DNA from: Prosopocoilus inquinatus
Lineage: Eukaryota > Arthropoda > Insecta > Coleoptera > Lucanidae
NCBI GenBank assembly: GCA_036172665.1
Contig: JAYKNF010000013.1
Coordinates: 806,001-870,000 of the forward strand
DNA length: 64,000 nucleotides
Reading direction: 5' to 3'
How positions within the stretch are numbered: position 1 is the first letter of the stretch; each line of letters starts with the position of its first letter. The position numbers and the translations under genes are program-made. The notes below the pieces were generated by a model. The model had not been told where the DNA came from. It made no database searches and was given only the letters and a program-made list of their open reading frames with translations. Shown here piece by piece: positions 41,701 through 52,354 of the stretch.

Positions 41701-43173
41701 GCAAGTCAACCTACGTCTGAAGAAGATATTGTTATAGCTACGGTAAAGGACAGTGAAGATATTGAAGCAGATATTAACTCAATCTTTGCTGCGGCAACAC
41801 GACAACTTCCTATCACTCCAGAAGAAATCGAAACGGCAACTCAGGATGACGACATTTTACGTGAAGTTTATGAGTTAATTTCTAACGGATGGACTAAGTC
41901 TTCGGTGACATCGCAGCTATTGCCTTACGAGCGCCGAAAAGCTTCACTCAGCATCGTCAACCGCTGTATCATGTTCAAGGATCGGATTGTCATTCCGCAA
42001 GTCCTACAGCATCGCATACTTACACAGCTTCATTTGTCACACCCAGGTATCGTGCGAATGAAAGCACTTGCTCGAAGCTACGTGTATTGGCCTACGATTG
42101 ACAATGATATAGAAAATTTGGTGAAAACATGCAACGAATGTCAAGCATATCAGAAAATGTCTGCCAAAACTTCTTTGAGTTCATGGCCCAAGACAGAAAC
42201 ACCATGGACACGAATTCACATCGATTACGCTGGTCCTTTTCTTGGCTCGAATTTTCTCGTAGTCGTAGATTCCTATTCAAAGTGGCCAGAGATTATTAAA
42301 ACCAATTCAACGAATAGTTTAACAGCAATCAAGCTGTTGAAGCAACTGTTCAGTCGCTATGGTTTACCACACGTTATAGTCTCAGATAATGGTACCCAAT
42401 TTGCATCCGGAGAATTTCAGCAATTTTGTCAAGCACATGGAATTACACATTTGCGAACTGCACCATATACTCCGCAATCAAATGGACAAGCCGAACGCTT
42501 TGTAGATTCTTTTAAACGAACTTTACACAAACTTCACTCCACGATGAATACTGACGAAGCACTTTTGCTTTTCCTAGCAACCTACCGGACAACTCCTGCT
42601 GAAGTTATTTCTTACCAGACTCCAGCTGAACTTTTTCTACAACGAAAAATTCGTACAATGTACAATTTAATGCTTCCAAATGAACATCCAGTCTCAAATA
42701 AATCAAACAAGAAAATGGAAATGCAATTTAATCGTCATTATGGAGCAAGAAATCGAGAATTTAAGCCTCAAGAACCTGTTTATGGAAGAGATTATCGTAA
42801 TCCAAATAAACCAGGTTGGCTACCAGGTAAAATTATTAAGAAGAGAGGAAAGGTATTGTATGAAGTACACCTTGAATCGTATGGAACGTGTTTTCGGCAT
42901 GCAAATCAACTTCGAAAACGCCTAGAAATGCCCGAAGTACGTGAACGACATGATTTACCAGAAGTGTGCCGTGAACTTCAAGATGCTCTAACAGTTCCTT
43001 GTTTCCTGTCTGCTGAAACTTTTAAAAATTCTATTTCAGCTACACCAGATCCTGCGTCGAACACTTCAGACAGTTCTCCTACTGTTCCCGTACCGAAGCC
43101 GAAAATTCTGCGACGTTCTTCCCGAATCAAGAAGCCTGTTTTTCGTTACACATCGCAGCCGACTTCATTATGA
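38791..43173 (+). CDS. Gypsy gag-pol polyprotein
   Basis: 1,460 residues in one frame from the ATG at 38791. Gag-like helical N-terminus (1-250), two zinc knuckles (CTRCAGKHYRSQC, CAFCSKTGHVESVC) near 270-300, an aspartic protease at about 350 where the motif reads VDLGADITLL, reverse transcriptase with AYLDDLIVTG (Y700), RNase H with VAADASQHGIGAVIQ and LQTDHRPLMAIFG, then integrase with an HHCC zinc site (HLSHPG... CNECQ) and catalytic D1145 (HIDYAGPF), D1199 (SDNGTQF) and E1235 (NGQAERF), the D35E spacing. Usual proteases read DTG or DSG, so the leucine is odd. A single gag-pol frame without envelope is seen in Mag-like lineages. It belongs to the transposon, not the host. Confidence 0.95.
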   Translation: MVEAEKGKISFNVEDFRILMSEAIQMAISSTKKEPTATTERLMESLSNRINEFNYDKDQDKFFEEWYDRYVDLFSEDAKGLEESAKVRLLLSKLGQIEYDRYKRHILPKKPRDFSFTETVETLKTIFGPIRSLFATRYQALKIRYELGTDLLTHAGLVSDAVERFQVQKLDSDALKCLLFASSLSANEHATLRTRCLKYMDEHPNSKLSDLVNDCQKYLCLQDDVKLIGKSHETVSHSTVNTLHSKRKLQCHNSTKTQLSKNVICTRCAGKHYRSQCNAKQDNLVCAFCSKTGHVESVCFKKKQYKIQVGKTKNKVKQPSKLSYITCINRISFQNRRYVTLQIQNVSVTMQVDLGADITLLPEDCIKRLNTNIKILPTSRKARVANGTFLRLKGKVNLPLNFNGTQVVHTCYLVLNKLHLMGNDLMEALHLLDKPLNEVCDKNSNGLCSCSLLNNTVDSTAALETKISSNQDVSYWNTNKNPSSSKSAKKGKKNEAFKLSEDVPDNLRKSEQIFLNEIIKAYPDIFAPGLGCCKLFQAHLKLKPAAQSVFCPKRTVSYAYQKAVEEELDRLENLGVIKKVNYSNWAAPIHVVKKANGSLRITVDYSTGLNNALELHQYPLPLPEDIFTTLNGGSIFSTIDFSDAYLQIEVDDQSKQLLTANTHRGLYQYQRLAFGVKSAPGIFQELMDKMISGLRGVAAYLDDLIVTGRNNQEHQENLCAVFQRIQQYGFKIRLQKCNFFAESVKYLGQIIDKNGRRPDPEKIAAIVRMPEPKNIGELRSFLGMITYYGNYVDEMRNIRAPLDELLRKNTTFEWSSKCQESLEKAKKILQSKLLLTHYDPRLPIIVAADASQHGIGAVIQHKFPDGSIKAVCHASRTLTETERKYSQIEKEGLALTFAVKKFHKMIFGRSFILQTDHRPLMAIFGNKKGIPQHTANRLARWALMLLAYDLKIEYIRTTSFGQADALSRLIASQPTSEEDIVIATVKDSEDIEADINSIFAAATRQLPITPEEIETATQDDDILREVYELISNGWTKSSVTSQLLPYERRKASLSIVNRCIMFKDRIVIPQVLQHRILTQLHLSHPGIVRMKALARSYVYWPTIDNDIENLVKTCNECQAYQKMSAKTSLSSWPKTETPWTRIHIDYAGPFLGSNFLVVVDSYSKWPEIIKTNSTNSLTAIKLLKQLFSRYGLPHVIVSDNGTQFASGEFQQFCQAHGITHLRTAPYTPQSNGQAERFVDSFKRTLHKLHSTMNTDEALLLFLATYRTTPAEVISYQTPAELFLQRKIRTMYNLMLPNEHPVSNKSNKKMEMQFNRHYGARNREFKPQEPVYGRDYRNPNKPGWLPGKIIKKRGKVLYEVHLESYGTCFRHANQLRKRLEMPEVRERHDLPEVCRELQDALTVPCFLSAETFKNSISATPDPASNTSDSSPTVPVPKPKILRRSSRIKKPVFRYTSQPTSL

Positions 43174-43219
43174 AGAAACAACCTTTAAATAAAAGTTTAT
43201 TTTCTTTTCGCATGGGAGA

Positions 43220-43373
43220 TGTTATGTATACACCGACCATAGAATAAAAACATATGAGAGTCAGGACATAAATAGAAAATATTAACGTCATAAATAAAAG
43301 TGTACCCATTTATTATTAATAAATTAATATTATCACGAAGCATTCTCGGCTCCCTCCTTTCTTCAACATAACA
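43220..43373 (+). repeat. 3' LTR of the Gypsy element
   Basis: 154 bp, no differences from the 5' LTR found by eye. Confidence 0.95.
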
Positions 43374-43844
43374 TTTTCCATTAATTGAAACAATTGAAAG
43401 TTTCAAACCTGACATAAGCGACTAAATTTTTCGTTTAAAATTTGAAAATTTTATTTATATTCCGAAAGTATTAATATTTAGGAATAATTTTAACACCACA
43501 ATATTGTCCATAATTTTCTCTTTTCTTTAATATCATTGCCATTTTTGTATCTTCAAACGGCGAGCAGCAATTCACAGAAACATAATTTTCAATACAAGTT
43601 TGCTATGTTCGGGCTTGAAACTTTCCACCCGGTATATCACTATACTGAACACAAGAATTGTGACTGTAGTTTCGGCATACAATGTCATTATCAAACTAAA
43701 ATATTTTTACAAAACTTCAACTTAAAACTAGCGCTGCGCTAAAACGGAAGAGGTGCAGTAGTACTGAGAATTCTAATTTAAATTTAAACAGTGTTCAAAG
43801 AAGGGCGTGTACATCAGGTCGATTTGGTTATTAAGCAGAATCAC

Positions 43845-45900
43845 GTTCGGGTTACTTTTCGCTTTATGGATTTTAAGTGATTCGAAGTAGGTTCAATTTA
43901 CTACCTTTATTTTCGAAATGATATATTTTAACATTGTTATTGAGGAAAGTATGATAATTTTCTAATAAATGTTTAGAAAAGGTTGAGTCTTTCTTCTTTG
44001 TATTAAATGATCTGCAATGTTCCTTTATGCGGGTATGAAATGCCCTACCGGTTTGGCTGATGTACTATCAGCGTAAATAGTAATGTCATAGGGAAAGTAA
44101 AAGCACAAAAATTACCACTACATTATCTACAATATCTCCTTTAAGAAATAATGAATCGAGCGGGAGTAAATTTTACAAGGGGTAGATTATCATGAACCTC
44201 AATAATAATTATTATCAGGGTCGTAAAGGACACTAACCTCCGTTATAAATAATCCCAAAATATATATCAACTGCAAAGCACGAAAAATTTACCTGCGTCC
44301 GAAAATAATTTATTTTTCTAATGAAAGGTATCAATACTTTTACTTAGTGGATGTAAGTAGTAAATTAAACCTCTGGATTAGAGAAGTCGAAAGACTGAAT
44401 CGAATGCCGCATGAGTGATACCAGCTTAATAGCAACACCGAAATACTTTTCCGATAATCATTGTATTTGCATGTCTAAAATTTAAATACTGCAGATTTTA
44501 CATTTATTGCGGTCCGACCCTGGTGCATAAACTTTAAAGAAGATAGACTGAGGAAGATAGGTTGAGTTTGGTTTCTGATAGAGGTAAATTAAGGAATCAT
44601 TGAATTGAAAGCTGCCATTTTGTAGTGATGTGGATGTAGGGAGTCCATGGGAATAGTACAGTCTGTATATGTGGGTTTTCTATAAATCTTGAAATTTAGG
44701 GAATTTATTTCTCGGATAATTGTTAGGTCAAGGAAATTAATTTGGTGTTCTTGTTCAGTTTCAAGTGTGAAATTGATTTTGAGAGAGAAGAGAGAAATAG
44801 TTTAAGTTACGATTTGTACTTATGAAACCTGCTATAATATCGTCGACGTATCGGTACCAAAATTGCATGCGTTTTTTTGCCTAAATCAGATGTTAGGATT
44901 TGTATAGTAATAGATTCCATGAATATTTCTGCAAGTAAGGGGCTGAGGGGCGATCCCATAGCTATCCCATATCTTCTGTCTGTTTGTAAATTTTTTTTGT
45001 CGGTGAAATAGTTTTGTTTAGTAACGAGTTCTGTAAGATCTAGAATTTCTTTGGTAATTATGGGGTTAACATTTTTTCTCTCTAACATGGCTGTTATTAA
45101 GTAGATACATTCGTTGAGTGGGATATTATAAAACATATTTGAAACGTCGAAGGAGACTAATTTTAAGTTCCTGGGGATTGTTTGTTGGTTTGGTTCAATT
45201 GTTTTGTTAATTCTATAGTATTTTTTATTGTGTGGATATCTCGGAATTGTGTGTGAGTTTTTATGATATTATTAAGTTCAATGGCTAATAAAGCTGCGGG
45301 GCAACCAATGTAAGAAACTACCGGTCTAATGGGGGCTTCGTTTTTGTGGGTTTTCAATAATCCATATAGTCTAGTATGTAGTGTTCATTTGTACTAGTTT
45401 ATATTTTTCGGTGTTAGTGAGTAGGGCGTTACTGGATTTTATGGCTTATTTTACCTGATTTTGAAATTTGTTCGTGGGATCTGTCTTCGTTTCAATTATT
45501 TTTCTTTATTAATGAAATATTGTATTTTGTGGTCGTAATCTTTTCTAGATAATACTACAACGGTGTTGCCTTTGTCGGCCTTGGTGATTACTAAATCATT
45601 TTCGTTAATTTTCTGTTTTAAACGTTTCATGACTTTCACACCTGAAGAATTATTGGTTTTTTGTGATTTGTAGTTTTTCAGGGCATCATAGATTTTAAGT
45701 CTAGGTAGGTTATTGTCAGTTTTAGCTTTTTTAAGGGCTATTTCAGACTCGATATCAAGAACTTCCTTGTGTTTTTTATTATTTATGTTTGGTGAATATT
45801 TAGGACCTTTATTTAATAAATTGAGTTCTTCTTCATGGTAGATGGTATTAGTGAGATTACAAACTCTGGGGTAAAAGTGTAAATTGTTTGAGTTTTTTTT
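43845..45900 (-). pseudogene. Penelope-like element, decayed
   Basis: Minus strand, in order: ADKGNTVVVLSRKDYDHKI (near 45560), then GLLKTHKNEAPIRPVVSYIG (near 45330), then RRYGIAMGSPLSPLLAEIFM (near 44930), three blocks typical of Penelope-like reverse transcriptases; then near 44060-43900 QTGRAFHTRIKEHCRSFNTK, the GIY-YIG endonuclease region. Stops and frameshifts lie between blocks. The N-terminal end fades near 45900. Its presence shows that Penelope-like elements inhabit this genome, which supports the ribozyme call at 7328-7369. Confidence 0.85.
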
Positions 45901-45959
45901 TGTCTAGTAGAGTTTGCAATCTCACTGATACCATGAAGGCGCAGCGAATTCTTTAAACA

Positions 45960-46421
45960 TGGAAGCAACTCTGGCAGCACCCCGACTCAGGTCGCAGTAA
46001 AGCAGGGTGATTCACAAGCCATTCATTTGGTGCCTGCAGTCCAAGGAATTAGAACAGCTATGTGCACAATTCACGTAAGCGTGGAAGGGAGAACTAAACG
46101 TTTTCAAGTAGATTCTGGAGCTGCAGTATCCATTCTGAAACGCGAAGTAATGGGGACGAATAGTTATACGTCCAAAATTGAAGGAAGGAATATATACTAG
46201 ATATATCAGGTAAGAGGTTACCAGTGATAGGTAGTTTTGTGGTGTGCGAAAATAACGTAAGCTTGTCGACGGACGGCTTCTTAAGAGTAGATTTCTTATG
46301 CAGAAACAAAGTTATTATTAATTTTAAGAAGAATTCGCTTGTTATAGGGAAAAAGGAAGTTTGTCTTGATACCAATAATTTGGAAGAGGAGAGGACAAAA
46401 GGCGATGGATTGAATTACGTA
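45960..46421 (+). pseudogene. Retroelement aspartic-protease relic
   Basis: The plus strand reads AIHLVPAVQGIRTAMCTIHV, then RFQVDSGAAVSILKREVMG with the protease aspartate at 46111, to a stop at about 46200. A shifted frame continues with SGKRLPVIGSFVVCENNVSL. This is the protease and the start of a pol region from a Gypsy-like element, cut off at 46422 by a 312-bp repeat fragment. Confidence 0.7.
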
Positions 46422-46585
46422 AACGATTTGCACAAAATTTTTCTAAAATCTTTCATTATGCTTTGACAGCAAGCATGGCCGCCTTGCATGGGGAACTTAT
46501 TAGGAGCCAATCCCGCTTCAATTTGTCCACCCTACTGCAATGTCAGGTCAAAAAGCGATAGTAAGATGTCGCTATTTTATCTGTT
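46422..46585 (+). repeat. 312-bp repeat family, half unit
   Basis: It runs from AACGATTTGCACAAAATTTT to the unit end GTCGCTATTTTATCTG, followed by TTTATAGGCGTTAA. Several base differences from the arrays (GGGGAACTTATTAGGAGCCA) mark it as an older copy. Confidence 0.8.
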
Positions 46586-46983
46586 TATAGGCGTTAAGTT
46601 TTCTGACTAAAAAGTAAGTTACGATAGCATAAACAATACAATAAAACAAATTATAGTTGAAATTATCATGTAATTTTTAAGCGTGTACTTACATATAATG
46701 ATGTGATGTTCACAAACTAAAACTAAACTCCAAGACGATCTTACGACTATCTTCGAACTATCCCAACTAACTTAAAACTTCCCTACTACTTTTGTCTTCA
46801 TTATTGCAAGCCAAATAAACAACCTTTCAATGTGTTACAGTAACCTAATTGCAAAATGTCCTATTTCAAGTAGCAATAATAATTATTTATTTTAGCCGCT
46901 TTCCAACTGCCAAAATTAGCTACTCAGAGCTCCTCCGAACTGATCCAATATATTCGAATTGCAGGGTGCGAAACGCATTAGAA
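46586..46983. other. Non-coding spacer
   Basis: AT-rich, nothing recognised. Confidence 0.4.
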
Positions 46984-48128
46984 CAGGGGACCTATTCTTG
47001 ACGAGCGCGTTTTTGATTTTCGATTTTCCAATACGACTGCGTTTTTGTTACGAGTGGACATTACCATTCGTTTTTTATTATGCGAGTACTTGTAACTGTA
47101 ATTAACGTCAAATTTGTAGCAAATTAATTTGACATTTTATAAAAAAACTCACAAGTTTGCACTAAATATGTTTTTTTTGATAAAATTCACGTTTGAATTA
47201 AATTGAATAAATATTGTTAGTATGTATAATGATGGCAAAAGAATTTCTGTACTAAATGAACAGAGGAGGGATGCAAAGAGAAAAATCCCTCGATGATTAG
47301 CTTGGTTTACTTTACTTCAGAGACCATTTTGAGAAACTATGAGGATCTAAATATCTACTTATTTTGGGATGAATGAAGGTAGGGTGGCCAGACATCCTCT
47401 ATTTTTAAAATAATGCAAAATAAGTCCCAGTACTATTTATTAACCACTGTCACATTATAATATGCGGTAAACATAGGTACGGCAATGATGAGAATCTTTT
47501 TCATCGTGTCCTCTTCGGCTTAGGAATCTGACCATTTTAATTGAAAGTCTTAAGAAAACTCTAAATTATAAAATTTTTGTAACTCTGCAATTTTGTTATT
47601 GGTATTTAGCTAGCATTAGACACGCAGCTTTTTTAGATGTTTCATATTTTCCTCTTTGGTACGGGTCTTCTTAAATTGAGGTAATAATTTGAGGAAGACT
47701 GTCGATGCATTATAATCACCGACATCCCATTAATTTGCGTAATTTTAATGAGTACCTACATTTCACAAATAGTGTTTTAAAATTCATTTCTAATAATATG
47801 TGTACCTATTACAAAATAAATCGTACTTACTTATATTTAATGACTTTTAACGTAACAAGAGAAATCTTATGTAAATTTCGTAGGTTAGATTTAATTTCAA
47901 AACGTAAAATGCTTTGCAATAATTTCATTCACGACGGACACAGCAGAATTTTGACAAATCCGCGACATTGCCAAATCTCGCCACTCGAATAAATGCGAGC
48001 GCCGTCATTTATTTTCGAACGAAATTTTCGAGTGGTCTAGAATAACTTATCTAAAGCGTATACACTTTTCGCACTCGCATATTACAAATGAGAGCGGAAA
48101 AATTCACTTGTCAAGAATAGGTCCCCTG
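46984..48128. mobile_element. Inverted-repeat element with 19-bp termini
   Basis: CAGGGGACCTATTCTTGAC at the left and GTCAAGAATAGGTCCCCTG at the right are perfect inverted ends, 1,145 bp apart. The 95-codon plus frame at 47705-47992 inside has no recognised domain. No target duplication was found by eye, so the superfamily is open. Confidence 0.8.
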
Positions 48129-49588
48129 ATATTTCTTACTTTTCCTCGTCACCTCGCACACCTGTTTCTATGACTACCCATATATCAACGCCTGTATGAC
48201 TTATACAGCGTTCCCATTGAAATCTCGAAAGTGTAGTTCGGATCAGATCAGTTTAGATCATCTCAGGTGCTTGAAATTCGTAATTGGAAATCATGAAACG
48301 GTGACAGTTTTATTTTGCAATTGTTTTCTGTAACACTATTAATACTTAATTTTCAAATATCCGCGATGAAATAATCCAAAATATTTTAAAACTAATTTAA
48401 CTCAATTTCCGAATTGATTTTAAGAAAGATACTTAAAACACGCACAAAAATAGTTACTAATTCAATTTATACCTGTATTTAATGGAGAAAGAAATTAAAT
48501 TACGTTTAAAACTTACGAGCAATTAAGATTGGAACATGCCAATTCGTTAAAAAAATAATATGATTAAAGTTTTTCGCAATCCCAAGAAACTTTAATATAG
48601 GTAACCTGGTATCACTCGTTTGTATGGTTGCCTATACAGAAGGACCTAAAATTTTTGTTAAAAGAGTTGTAAACCTTTTCAGGATTCACTGAGATTATGT
48701 AATTCTACTGATTCTGCTAATTTTTTAAATATATTAAGCGTTTTTTAATAATAATAGTCCAAGACAAAGCTGTTGATGAGTAGGAACGCTGCGATGAAAT
48801 ATTAATATAGTTAAGCTTCTGGCCAAGAGAAGGCGATCTTAACGTTATCTCTTTTTTCATGTTTTGGATTCTGTTTTCAATTTAATTTTGAGGAAAAAAA
48901 TGTTTTACTGAGAGTATCAAAACGAAATCGCGTTCTTGAAATTCGATTAGGGCAATTTCATTTTTAAAATACGAAGATAAGTGAACGAACAGATCTCTAT
49001 GATGCGTTTAGCTTTCAAGTTTCAATTACCATTAAATACTGCAAAGGCAGAAGTAGAAGTTATTACTGAGAGTGTCAACGGTAACGGCACTTGAAATTAC
49101 AAAATAAAATAAGTTTTATTTTTGGTCAAGAGAGGGCGCTCCGCATATTTCCTTCATTTATCCCTTCATAACTTTTAGATTTTCAAGTGAAATAATTTTC
49201 GGTGTCAAAATTAATACGTGAATCTCCTTATTTAATGAAATATAAGTCAAGTACAAATTTTTGACAATCCACGATGACCAAAATTTATTGCTCATGACCG
49301 TACTTGCATGTATTTCACATATTTTTCTTGTAATAAAAGAATTATAATCTGAAACCTTATTTTCCATATTCGATTAAATTAGTTTTCGCTTTGGGATAAT
49401 GGATGGCACTTTAAACAATTCAATATGACGCCTACCAATACGACTAGTCAGATAATATTTTAACCAAGCTGGAAGTAGTTTTATAGTAACGTTTTTTTTT
49501 ATCAGTTCGTTTTTATTTATTTAACGTTTTTTATTGCGAATATCTCGCAGCAGTTTTGAATTGTACGATCTTCATTTGGCAGATAAAG
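48129..49588. other. Non-coding spacer
   Basis: AT-rich with a pair of similar short stretches (GGCCAAGAGAAGGCG at 48821 and GGTCAAGAGAGGGCG at 49124). No gene recognised. Confidence 0.4.
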
Positions 49589-50752
49589 AACATATTTTAT
49601 ATACAACATGAGCAGGTTTAATTACGATCGAGGATGTTAGAATATTATACGTTTTGTCTAATACAAGGTCTGTTTGTTATCGTGCACTAGTGTACACTAA
49701 AGTATTTCTGTCTTGTTCTAACCTCATACATTAATAGGAGATGAAGATACTTTCAGTGTGCACTAGTGCAAGATAACAGACGTACCTACAGTATAATACG
49801 TGAGTATAATACTGTATAAAACATTGACGTATAAAATATTGTTTAATACTGTATTTTACGCTATACAGTATAATACGGTATAAAACCAGTATAAAACTGT
49901 ATAAAATTTTATTAATGTATAAAACGTTGTGTATTATTTTACTACATATATATACATTTTACCAGTGTAAAAAATAATCCAACCCAAATCCAATCCAACC
50001 CAATCAAGTATGTATACATACTTACGTGTCTATAGAATTGTACCCAAACTACAGTATTATACGGTATAAAACTGCAAATGTAAAACATTATAAAGCATTC
50101 TGTTTTCCAAGAATGCGAAAATACAATTTTTATGTCACTTTCTAGTGCAGGTATGTAACTGGTTTGGTTATGCTAAATAACATTCTGTAAATCCATACAT
50201 GAAAAATTGTTACAGTGGAAAGTAAGTGATATTACTTATTCGACATTATGTATAACTAAGTTATTTGCTCTTACTTACTGTGTGTTAATAAATTCAACGG
50301 CAAATACATACCGATCGTGATCCTACCAACAGATGCAAAGAAAAGTAAAGACTTCAAAAAACTTGATTGGGTTGGATTACTTTTTACACTGGTAAAATTT
50401 ATGTATGTAGTAAAATAATACACAACGTTTTATACATTAATAAAATTTTATACAGTTTTATACTGCTTTTATACCGTATTATACTGTACAGCGTAAAATA
50501 CAGTATTAAACAATATTTTATACGTCAATGTTTTATACTCACGTATTATACTGTAGGTACGTCTGTTATCTTGCACTAGTGCACACTCAAAGTATCTTCA
50601 TCTCCTATTAATGTATGAGGTTAGAACAAGACACAAATACCTTAGTGTACACTAGTGTAAGATAACAAACAGACCTTGTATTAAACAAAACGTATAATAT
50701 TCTAACATCCTTGATCGTAATTAAACCTGATCACGTTGTATATAAAATATTT
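49589..50752. repeat. Large palindrome, arms of about 400 bp
   Basis: The left arm (49589 to about 50010) and right arm (about 50353 to 50752) are reverse complements with few differences, from GGTTTAATTACGATC outside to CCAACCCAATCAAG inside. Within each arm GTATAATAC- and GTATAAAAC-type words recur many times, giving sub-repeats. The loop (50011-50352) has no gene. It is a foldback element or a long hairpin. Confidence 0.85.
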
Positions 50753-51099
50753 GCAACAACATGCACCATTATCTAGTTCATTTTTGAAAAAGAATGATAG
50801 AAAAAGCTTTTCCGGTAATTTATTTTAACATTTATTGATCAAGGCCGTGCTGGTAGTTTAGTATAAATTAAATTTCGTCACTAATCTTTTTTAGATATCT
50901 TGAAAATGAGCGAATGAAAAATTTTGTTATAAAATAATTATGGAAGTCAATATTCGAGCATCTTTAAATTAACATGAGATTTCCTATGTTGCGTTTAAAA
51001 ACGCAGCACCCTATAGAAATATCTAAAAATAAAGAAAATATACAAATTATTTATGCTCTTGAAGTATAAAATCCAAACATTGGAACATTTTGAAGCAAG

Positions 51100-51171
51100 T
51101 CCTCGGTAGTATAGTGGTCAGTATCCCCGCCTGTCACGCGGGAGACCGGGGTTCGATTCCCCGCCGGGGAG
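51100..51171 (+). tRNA. tRNA-Asp(GTC)
   Basis: 72 nt. The acceptor TCCTCGG pairs with CCGGGGA and G is the discriminator base. The anticodon loop reads CTGTCAC with anticodon GTC between CCCGC and GCGGG stems. The internal promoter boxes are present (A box TAGTATAGTGG, B box GGTTCGATTCC). TTTTT at 51177 ends transcription by RNA polymerase III. No intron; it matches the conserved eukaryotic tRNA-Asp. Confidence 0.97.
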
Positions 51172-51176
51172 GCATC

Positions 51177-51181
51177 TTTTT
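51177..51181 (+). terminator. RNA polymerase III terminator of tRNA-Asp
   Basis: A run of five T starts six bases after the tRNA 3' end. Confidence 0.8.
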
Positions 51182-51199
51182 GTCGTTGATAGCATTTAC

Positions 51200-52354
51200 T
51201 ACTCGTTTAATTCCTCAAGCTTACCAACGCTTGTCGGCAAAGCACATTACGGCCGGCTGAAGCTGCGGCTGAGACCGTCTTGCAGTTGCAAAAAGTATTT
51301 GCGTTTTACGAAGATGAAAAAAAAGTAAGTTTTTTTTTTATTCAAAATACTTTTTATTTGGGTTTTCTATTGTTTTTCCGTTGAATTCTTTCTTGTTTTC
51401 GTTAGTCTTTTTATTTCATTTTCATTTTATTTTTTCACTTGGTCTCACGACTTTATTTCTACACTTTTGCCTTATTTATTCTTATGGTCATGCCGAGCTT
51501 TGCCGAGGATACTCGTCGGTTTATTTGTTTTGTTGTATTTTATTATTTGTGTTCGTTTATTTTGTCACCCACTATATTTTCATGTTTCCATTTCATTCTT
51601 ACTTATTGCTTACTTTTCCTTTTTATCGAATTAATTTTTCACGTTTTCAGACTTTGCAGTTTTTTTTTGTTTCTTATCAGCGATTTTCAAAAGCTTCTCT
51701 GCGCAGAATCAACGATTCTTCATTTGTTTTTTCCGTTCGTTATTATAATTGTTCTTTGAATTTCTTTGTTTTTCATTTAGTAAGCCCAATTATTATCATC
51801 TTATTCGTATTTCATTTTTAATTTTTAAAGTTTCCTTCAAACGAATTATTATTGTTTGTTTCATTCTATGCTATTTTCTTTTATTTCTTGTCAGTGATTT
51901 TCAAAAGCTTTCCTTTTTCGTTTTCTGTCAGTGATATTCAAAAACCTTATTCCTTTGTTTTCTGCCATTAATTTTCGATTTGCATTCATTGTTTCAATTA
52001 TTGTTTTATTGATTCGAGTTTTGTTTTGAAGCATTAAATTTCCCTATCGTTGGTACTATTTTGGTTTTTTCACACTTTGCCCAAAAAGGGATCGTTTTGA
52101 CTCCCTCATAGTTGACTGAGAAGTCATCGACCTTCTTCTTTGCATTCACTTTATCTCCGCATTTTATCTGTCTCTTCTTTTCTCGTTGGAGTTATCCATT
52201 ATCTTTTTTTTTTGAATTTACGTTCCGATTACATTTGTTTTTGTTGCTTTTGTATTATGATTATAATTTGTCTTTCTTTATGTGCTCTATTTTTGTAAAT
52301 TTTGAATTACTGTCATGCCTCGAATGCAAAATGTATTTTTTTTTAATGTAATAA
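51200..52354 (+). other. Pyrimidine-rich region, no gene accepted
   Basis: The plus strand is strongly T-rich for over 1 kb. Words such as CAGTGATTTTCAAAAGCT recur at 51680, 51893 and 51928, hinting at degenerate tandem duplication. Open frames of 60-146 codons here consist of F, L, S and Y and reflect composition. Confidence 0.5.

Larger units (their letters stand above)
38603..43373 (+). mobile_element. Ty3/Gypsy LTR retrotransposon, apparently intact
   Basis: 154-bp LTRs (38603-38756, 43220-43373) look identical. The LTR begins TGTTATGTATAC and ends CAACATAACA. Target duplication TTTTC is at 38598-38602 and 43374-43378. A primer-binding site TGGCGACGAGG follows the 5' LTR at 38760, and a purine stretch GGGAGA precedes the 3' LTR. 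One uninterrupted gag-pol frame and no envelope gene. Identical LTRs imply recent insertion. Confidence 0.95.
37861..43632. mobile_element. Inverted-repeat DNA element split by the Gypsy element
   Basis: The left end CCGGGTGGAAAGTTTCAAAC then CCGAACATAGCAAA is inverted at 43603-43632 (TTTGCTATGTTCGGGCTTGA then AACTTTCCACCCGG). TA flanks both sides. Removing the Gypsy insert and one target copy leaves about 1.0 kb. A 106-codon frame at 38206-38526 inside it has no recognised domain. Confidence 0.8.

Noticed and set aside
51381..51821. 146-codon plus frame rich in F, L, S and Y, resembling a membrane protein
   Set aside because: The region is T-rich for more than 1 kb and several overlapping frames look equally hydrophobic; composition explains it.
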